Shown: positions 57,691-64,000 of the stretch, one piece after another
How the letters are laid out: each line of letters begins with the position of its first letter
How positions within the stretch are numbered: position 1 is the stretch's first letter
Source of the DNA: Corythucha ciliata
Taxonomy: Eukaryota; Arthropoda; Insecta; Hemiptera; Tingidae
Direction: 5' to 3'
NCBI GenBank assembly: GCA_038030265.1
Contig: JAWNBC010000008.1
Coordinates: forward strand, 1 to 64,000
Length of the DNA: 64,000 nt
Notes under the pieces: generated by a model
Told to the model about the DNA's origin: nothing
Databases searched by the model: none
What the model saw: the letters and a program-made list of their open reading frames with translations, nothing else
Translations under genes and position numbers: made by a program

Positions 57691-59841
57691 ACCCGCACGA
57701 CCTCCAGGAGTGCACAACGTTGCCGCTTCTCCAGCCTCTGACGAAGAATACGCTATTAACCGCGTAGAAAACATTTCCTCCCTACACGACGACAAAATGT
57801 ATGCTCAGGTAAAAATTAACGATAAAGTTATTGCATTCGAAATAGACTCTGGTAGCCGTGTATCAATGATGAGTAAAAATACGTTCCACACCATTTCCAC
57901 ACACTCTGTCTTGGCTCAAACCCCTATTGTTTTCCGAACGTATACAGGGGAAATATTCCAACCGATCGGCGTAGCCACAGTCGACGTCTCCTATAAAGGA
58001 AAAAAAAACACAAACTAGAGCTGTTCGTCGTGGAAAAAAATTGTTCATCCATCCTAGGACGCGACTGGATTCGGAAACTCCACGTAGACCTTCATGACAT
58101 AATGGCAATTACGAATCCCGCTGAAAAAACAATTATAAATATCACTGTTTCTGACATAATAAAACAATATTCTGATGTTTTCCAGGGAGTTGTCGGACAA
58201 GTACCAAATCACACCTGTCGTTTACACCTCCGTCATGACGCAAAACCAATTTTCATCAAACCTCGACCAGTTCCGTATGCACTACGTGAACGAGTGGACC
58301 ACGAGTTAGAGACACTCGAACAGTAGGGAATCATAACTCGTGTTGAACACTCAGATTGGGGAACACCAATCGTCGTGGTACCAAAAAGTGACTCAACAAT
58401 ACGAATTTGTGCTGATTACAAAATAACCGTAAATTCACAGCTAATGGACGCTCGCTATCCCATACCCAGGATAGAAGACATTTTTAACAAAATGCGTCAT
58501 GGACTTTATTTCTGTACCCTTGACATTTTCAAAGCGTATTTGCACCTTCCAACAGATGATGAAAGCGCTAAAAATCAAACCATTTCCACCCATCGAGGGA
58601 CATACAAGGTCAACCGCTTATTCTTTGGCATTAAGACGGCGCCGAATGAATTTCGCCAATTCATCGACCAATTCATACAAGACCTCGACGGAACAGCGGC
58701 GTACTTCGACGACCTAATCGTCCAGGGACGTACGCTCGAAGAATGCAAAAATCGCCTCATCCAAGTTCTAAACAAATTACGTCGTTATAATTTACATTTA
58801 AATGAATCTAAATGCAAATTCTTCAAAAAACAGATCCAGTATCTGGGACATACAATCAGTTCTGAGGGACTACAAAAATCCTCTGACAAAATACGAGCGA
58901 TACTCGAAGCGTCACATCCACAAAATGCGGATCAAGTAAATCAATTTCTAGGACTAGTCTTGTACTACTCCTGCTTCCTGCCTAACGCTCCTCACGTTCT
59001 ACACCCGCTATACAAACTCCTCAGAAAAGATCAAAATTTTACATGGACAGCTGACTGCGAAAACGCATTTAACACAATCAAAACAGAAATCGCTAGTGAC
59101 AAAGTATTAATTCCATTTCATCCTGACTACCCAATTACACTAGCGACAGATGCAAGTCCTCACGGTCTCGCAGCGGTACTCTCGCATACTTGCCCTGATG
59201 GAAGCGAGAGACCGATAGCCTTTGCGTCGCGCTCATTGTCAAACGCGGAAACCAACTATAGTCAACTAGACAGAGAAGCGACAGCTGTATATTGGGCTTT
59301 TCAAAAATTTTTCGACTACATTTACGGACGGAAATTCAAACTTATCGTGGACAATAAACCGATGATGATGATCTTACACCCACAAAAACAGTTACCACCG
59401 TTAACTTCATCTCGTATGCTCCGCTACGCCCAGTATCTATCAGGATTTGACGACACCGTTGACTACCGCTCAACCCTTGCCCACACTAACGTTGACTATT
59501 TGTCTCGCAATCCGTTACCTTCATCCGAACATGCTCTCCAACTTGTCGATGATGACTTTACGTGTCACGAAAACACTATTTCTCAAGTTACGTCCACTAC
59601 AATAACATCAAGGGACCTACAGATAGAAACGAGCGTGGACCCCGAATTGTCACTGCTAAAAGAAAAACTCTTGAATGGAACAATATGCGACCCGGACTTA
59701 TCCGTCCATCAAGGTATTCTCTTCAGAGGACAACGCGTAATAATTCCAAAAAAGTTCCAGGCTTACGTTCTCAACGAACTACATGAGATTCACTTGGGAA
59801 TGGTCAAAATGAAAGCGTTGGCTCGCGCAACTTGCAATTGA
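57691..59841 (+). pseudogene. gypsy element 3 protease, RT and RNase H
   Basis: The protease motif FEIDSGSRVSMM lies at ~57836-57870, followed by a frameshift in an A run at ~58000. The RT has FIKPRPVPYALRERV, a TAG at 58324, WGTPIVVVPK, LDIFKAYLHL and the catalytic AAYFDDLIVQG at ~58700. RNase H has LATDASPHGLAAVL, LDREATAVYWAF and VDNKPMMMIL, then FDDTVDYRSTLAHTNVDYLS. The integrase zinc part starts at ~59780 and breaks at 59841. Confidence 0.9.
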
Positions 59842-60670
59842 CACCGACATCGATGCCTTGGTTAGAAGCTGTAGACATTGCTGCTTAATTGAAGGTGACC
59901 CAGCACATGCGCCACTTCACAAACGGGAACCCCCTGCCACGAACTGGCAACGCATACACATGGACTACGCTGGACCCTTCTTCAATCACCACTTTTTTTA
60001 TAGTTGTTGACGCCCGATCCAAATGGCCTGAAATTTTTGCTTCAAAAACTGCCCCCACTTCTGCCCAAACTATCCAGTATACTTACGTATGATTTTTTCA
60101 AGGTTTGGATTACCGGAATCGCTCGTAAGCGACAACGCTTCGATCTTCAAGTCCGAAGAGTTTTCATCTTTATGCGCCCGCAATGGTGTACGCCAGCACT
60201 TTATTGCTCCCGGGCATCCAGCCACAAATGGTCAGGCAGAACGCTACTGCCAAATTCTAAAACAAAAACTTCGTAGCATGCAGGACGATCCCGGCACGAT
60301 CACTGACAAACTCCTCACGCTACTCTTGAAATACCGTGCTACTGCATTAGCGTGTGGCAAGTCACCTGCAGAACTAATGCTCCACCGACGTCTCCGAACC
60401 AAATTGGACGTACTTGGACCCGGAGCTGACGAGTTTCACAGCATTGAAGCGCCCCAAACACCTTTAAAGACGTACTTCCACGCTGGTGAAAGGGTGCAAG
60501 CACGTAACTATTCCACAGGTCTCAAATGGAATCTTGGTCTCGTAATCAACCGGCTAGGTCGATTACACTATCTTATTGCTTTAGACAATGGACACACCAT
60601 AAAACGTCACTTTAATCAATTGCGTGCCACAGATGTGTCACCAGACACCCCGGACTTGCATACCCCACCC
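59842..60670 (+). pseudogene. gypsy element 3 integrase
   Basis: CRHCCLI ends the zinc-binding part. IHMDYAGPFF (Asp), LVSDNASIFKS (Asp) and TNGQAERYCQ (Glu) form the intact catalytic triad across two or three frames. The C-terminal domain (YFHAGERVQARNY) runs to the junction with DNA element B. Confidence 0.87.
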
Positions 60671-61990
60671 GAAGTAGCAAAATTCAATGAAATAATATTT
60701 CTTAAATGTTTTTCTAGAATATTAAAAAAATATGTTGAATGTCCATTTAAGTAACATTATTTCAATGAACATTAATGATGTTTTATCAAGATTAATTCCT
60801 CATGTACAGAAAATATTGCGCCATAAACATTGATAAAATATGCCAAAAAAGTTCACAAAAAATATTGTGGCATTATATTGAATAGATATATTGGGTTGGA
60901 ATATCAAAAATATTGGTTCAAACACGTGAAATAAATATTTAGGAGGCAATTATAGGGTGTGATGCAGCAAGGTGTTTGAAACATGTTCGGATCAGAGTTG
61001 CCAAGGGACCAGCCAATAAAATGTAATCATCTTAAATTTTATTGGTAACTCAAACGAACTGTAGAGAGCGGTACGATCGTTTCAAAATGTCGTCTGAAAG
61101 GCATATAAACAGTTGATAAGGCAATAGTTTGGCATGGTAATTTAGCTCAGTTCTCAATTTATGTAATTAATTTATAGATTAAACGACTGCTGGCGGGCGA
61201 GAAAGTGGACCACAATTATTCGCGCTTAGAGGGAGCCCCCAAAAACCCACTCCGTGTGTTGTGTCTCTCAATGTCCAAATAACGAGCGGACTCCCAATGT
61301 TTCTTTCCATTGTATACCCCCTGAAAAAATTATGGCAAAACCAGGGAAAATAAAATTGAGGATCGGGAAAGAAGTGTCAAAATTCGTGCGGGTTTCCTCC
61401 GAACATTTCCAACTTGCTTAATTAGAAGAAAATCAATGTGTCTTTGCAATAACCAGAAACGCGTTTCCCTATCTTCAGAAGAGTATTTATTCTAAGAAGC
61501 CTTCGCTAGAAAAGGGGACAGTTTCTGCTTCCACGGGCGTAGGTATACAAATTATATGCTTTCTTATACTGCCTTCCTGAGCTGTTAATAGTAAAATGTC
61601 GTTCGTTTTCAACGGCGGGACCGTGTTGTGGCGGGAAGGAAAAATTTGCCTCCGAACGAAGTAGAGACTTCAACTTCTGGAGGAGAACAGCTCGCTTAAA
61701 TCGCTTCAAACGCATCATATAAAGAGTTAGCGGCAAAATAATGACGACTCGAGTAAGCAGCAACTCGATAACATCAATCATTTTCGTGTTTGAAATTTTG
61801 GTAAATAATTTTGTCTGATTCCGTCACGCGATTTTATAAAATTGTCATAATATATTCTTAGGTTTTATATTGATTTTAAGAATATACCCGAAATGTTTGA
61901 AAATTTACACCAGTAATTGATTTCACATTAGGTCAGTTTCATCAAGGTGTTTTGAAATTGTTCGGAGCAGATTTTCCCTGAAACCAGCCT
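60671..61990 (+). mobile_element. DNA transposon copy B, carries a THAP domain
   Basis: The left end (AAGTAGCAAAATTCAATG) is the inverted copy of the right end of element A. 60671-61040 pairs with A's 44815-45175, and 61560-61990 matches A's 44340-44815 directly. The right terminal repeat is missing or diverged. A THAP-type coding segment lies at 61248-61490. THAP domains are typical of P-element and Kolobok transposases. Confidence 0.65.
61248..61490 (+). pseudogene. THAP DNA-binding domain remnant of element B
   Basis: The frame reads C-C-V-S-Q-C-P-N-N (first zinc pair), a central basic region KPGKIKLRIGKE, then FVRVSSEHF where the third zinc Cys of the usual V-C-S-x-H-F is replaced by Ser. 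After a frameshift near 61420, ITRNAFPYLQK resembles the AVPxxF end of THAP domains. The domain is degenerate, and no transposase core follows. Confidence 0.6.
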
Positions 61991-62279
61991 ATTGGGGACA
62001 CAAATCGGAGTGGCTGACATCTAGTGTTATCAGTGAAAAGCTTTAGGAAGCATATAAGACATGATAAATCATTCAGAATGTCGTGATTGTTTGGCTTAAA
62101 AGGGCATTCTGTGCGCGATAATATGGTAAGATGATTTTTTATTTTTTTAATTAATGTAAGTATTACTCACCGAATAAGCGTATGACCGTTCATAATTGTT
62201 AAAACCTATTATTTCTTAATCTTGTTAACTACTCCAACAGCCATTTCTTAGTCACGGGGAACCCCGGATAGTCATGGTT

Positions 62280-64000
62280 TGCTAATTCGCTAATGGCTGA
62301 CTCGTGGTCTCGCGATGCAACGTCCAGACTAAAATTAAGAAAAAAATTGCTGATTCCCGGTACATGGAGGCTATTCTACGAAAAAATTGTGAAAATCAAC
62401 GCAAAAGGTTTTGTGTAAAGTTGAGAAAACACGCTATATAATACTGACAAATAAAAGACGCTTTCAGGTTAAAATTGGCCAAAAATGGCAAATTTACAAC
62501 TGAAATGGCGTAAAATCGCCCATTCGCGTATGAAAAAGGGAATAGGATGCTGAATGGACGCAAAATTAGCACAAAACGCTATTTCACACTGAAATTGGGA
62601 AAAATCGCTAATTTGCAGTTTGCAGATAGGAGAGTTATGGAAAAACGTTAATTCGCGGATACAAAATGAACAAAACCACTAATTCGCGGCAAAAATTGAA
62701 AAAATCACCAATTAGCGCAGCTAAAATTAAGAAAAACGTTAATTTTCAGTTCAAATTGGGGTAAAAGTGCTAATTCTCAGTTAAAAATGGGAAAAATTGT
62801 TAATCTGCAGCTTAAATTGAGTCAAACGCCGATTCTTGGCAAAAATTTACAAAATTCAGTAGATAATGCACGTGTTGCATGGAGATGCTACCACGCTGCT
62901 AAAATTTAGAAAAAGCGAAAATTCGCTTAAAATTGAGAAACATCAATAATTCACGAATTAAGTGTCGTGAAATTTATAATTTAAAAATGATGATTTTTTG
63001 ACATAAAATGATGGATAGATGTACATTTTTTGGTTTGAAAAAAAAAAATTTACATTTATAATTTAAATTCGTACCTTCTGAAGGCATTTTTGTGGCTAAA
63101 ATCAGAAAAATGGCAAATTCATGCATGGCTATAGTACAATATTAAAAATTACGCTCATTCACGGCTAGAACTGAAAAGAAGCAATAATCTATATCTATAA
63201 AAGTTTTATAAAATTGCTAATGCGGTGGTATAATGTGAAAACCCGCTAATTTGCGGGTAACATTAAGAAAATAAAATAATCAGCCTGGTCAAAATTAAGA
63301 GAAAGGTTAATTTTAAGCCTAAGAATTGAGAAAATTGCTAATTCGCGGCTAAGAATGGAAAAAATCGCCACGCATTGGCGCCAGACGCCAATTTGTGACT
63401 GAAATTGAGAAAATTCGCTAATTCACTGGTTTGAAACGCCACGACACGTCGCCGCTACAATTTTAAAAAAGCGCTAATTCGCGGTTGAAATTGAGAAAAA
63501 TTCTTATTTGCACCGAAAACTGAATATACGAAAATTTGCGGATTCTGAAGGCAGCTTTTCAGGCTGACATTGAAAAAAAAAAGCCAATTTGTGGCAATAG
63601 GTGAAGAAACCGCTAATTCCCGAGTAAACTGAGATTGCGTACATTATGGTGAAACAAAAACATCGTAATTCGTGAAAAGTCCCCCTATTTTGCGGCTAAT
63701 ACTGAGGAAAACACTAAAGAAAAACGTTAATTTCCAGCTGAAACTGAGAAAAGTGCTAAACCCCCTTTTACCCCTATCTTTTACCCCTGGTAAAAAGATT
63801 AAAAAATCGGAAATATGCTTCTGAAATTGAGGAAAACGTGGATAACTAAGAAACATCGCTCTCAGGATAAAAACGATACTTTGCTGCTAAAGTTGAGAAA
63901 ATGCGCAAATTCATGGCTATGGAAGGGGGTGGGGCAAAACCGCTGATCTGCGGCTGAAATTGAGAAGAACGATACACTCGGCCAAAATTGAGAAAAGCGC
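62280..64000. repeat. minisatellite block running off the window
   Basis: At least 1.7 kb of GCTAATTCGCGGC / TAAAATTGAGAAAAA units, with clear runs near 62640-62830, 63240-63520 and 63860-64000. It continues past the window end. The frame at 63644-63856 is repeat translation. Confidence 0.85.

Larger units (their letters stand above)
56668..60670 (+). mobile_element. Ty3/gypsy element 3, truncated at both ends
   Basis: Gag, protease, RT, RNase H and integrase are in order on the plus strand, without LTRs. The 5' side is cut by gypsy element 2 and the 3' side by DNA element B at 60671. Point stops rather than large deletions dominate the damage. It is related to element 2 by motif style (SDNAS; WGTPIV) but clearly a different family. 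Confidence 0.9.

Overview
This is nuclear DNA from an animal, most probably an arthropod. The genes have many short introns with GT..AG boundaries, and polyadenylation signals can be seen. One gene is a multi-copy kinin (leucokinin/myokinin) neuropeptide precursor whose peptides end in Phe-x-x-Trp-Gly-amide, the arthropod form. The species cannot be named from sequence alone. No bacterial-type operon, CRISPR array, rRNA or functional tRNA gene was seen.

Four host genes can be read exon by exon. They are a kinin precursor (+, 19432-22940, 5' end unresolved), an ILF2/NF45 homologue (+, 37708-39402, 8 exons), proteasome subunit alpha-2 PSMA2 (+, 47401-48447, 6 exons) and a beta-sarcoglycan-like gene (-, 48814-49918, 4 exons). 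PSMA2 and the sarcoglycan gene converge tail to tail. In ILF2, PSMA2 and the sarcoglycan gene the predicted splice phases close into one open frame of family-typical length. The kinin frame is open from its first visible exon to the stop.

Most of the rest is repeats and mobile elements, many nested. 1-9150: non-coding, with a small foldback element, three tandem copies of a ~0.7 kb repeat and a minisatellite block. 9150-13760: decayed DNA transposons, namely a THAP/P-element-type transposase and a frameshifted PIF/Harbinger transposase, with a Harbinger scrap split by a 1.3 kb segment that has 28-bp inverted repeats. 14200-23600: the kinin locus with hairpin and hAT-type miniature elements. 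23610-26588: a non-coding hAT-type element with perfect 8-bp target duplication, filled with minisatellite. 26606-32945: a Ty3/gypsy LTR retrotransposon (-). 32946-35796: the gag start of another LTR element (-), broken by a 2 kb palindromic Mutator-like element (9-bp target duplication), which is itself broken by a pair of head-to-head tRNA-derived SINEs (12-bp target duplication). 41160-47067: a 5.8 kb block between ~70-bp direct repeats, holding a LINE interrupted by a DNA element. 51639-56665: a second gypsy element (-, mag-like, short LTRs). 56668-60670: a third gypsy (+). 60671-~61990: a THAP-carrying DNA element related to the one inside the LINE. 62280-64000: minisatellite running off the window.

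A minisatellite of roughly 30-40 bp (core GCTAATTCGCGGC followed by TAAAATTGAGAAAAA) recurs in at least seven separate blocks and is the signature repeat of this genome region. The strongest biological signals are the kinin precursor, which carries intact and visibly decaying peptide copies, and the layered insertions around 33-35 kb, where duplicated target sites give the order of events.
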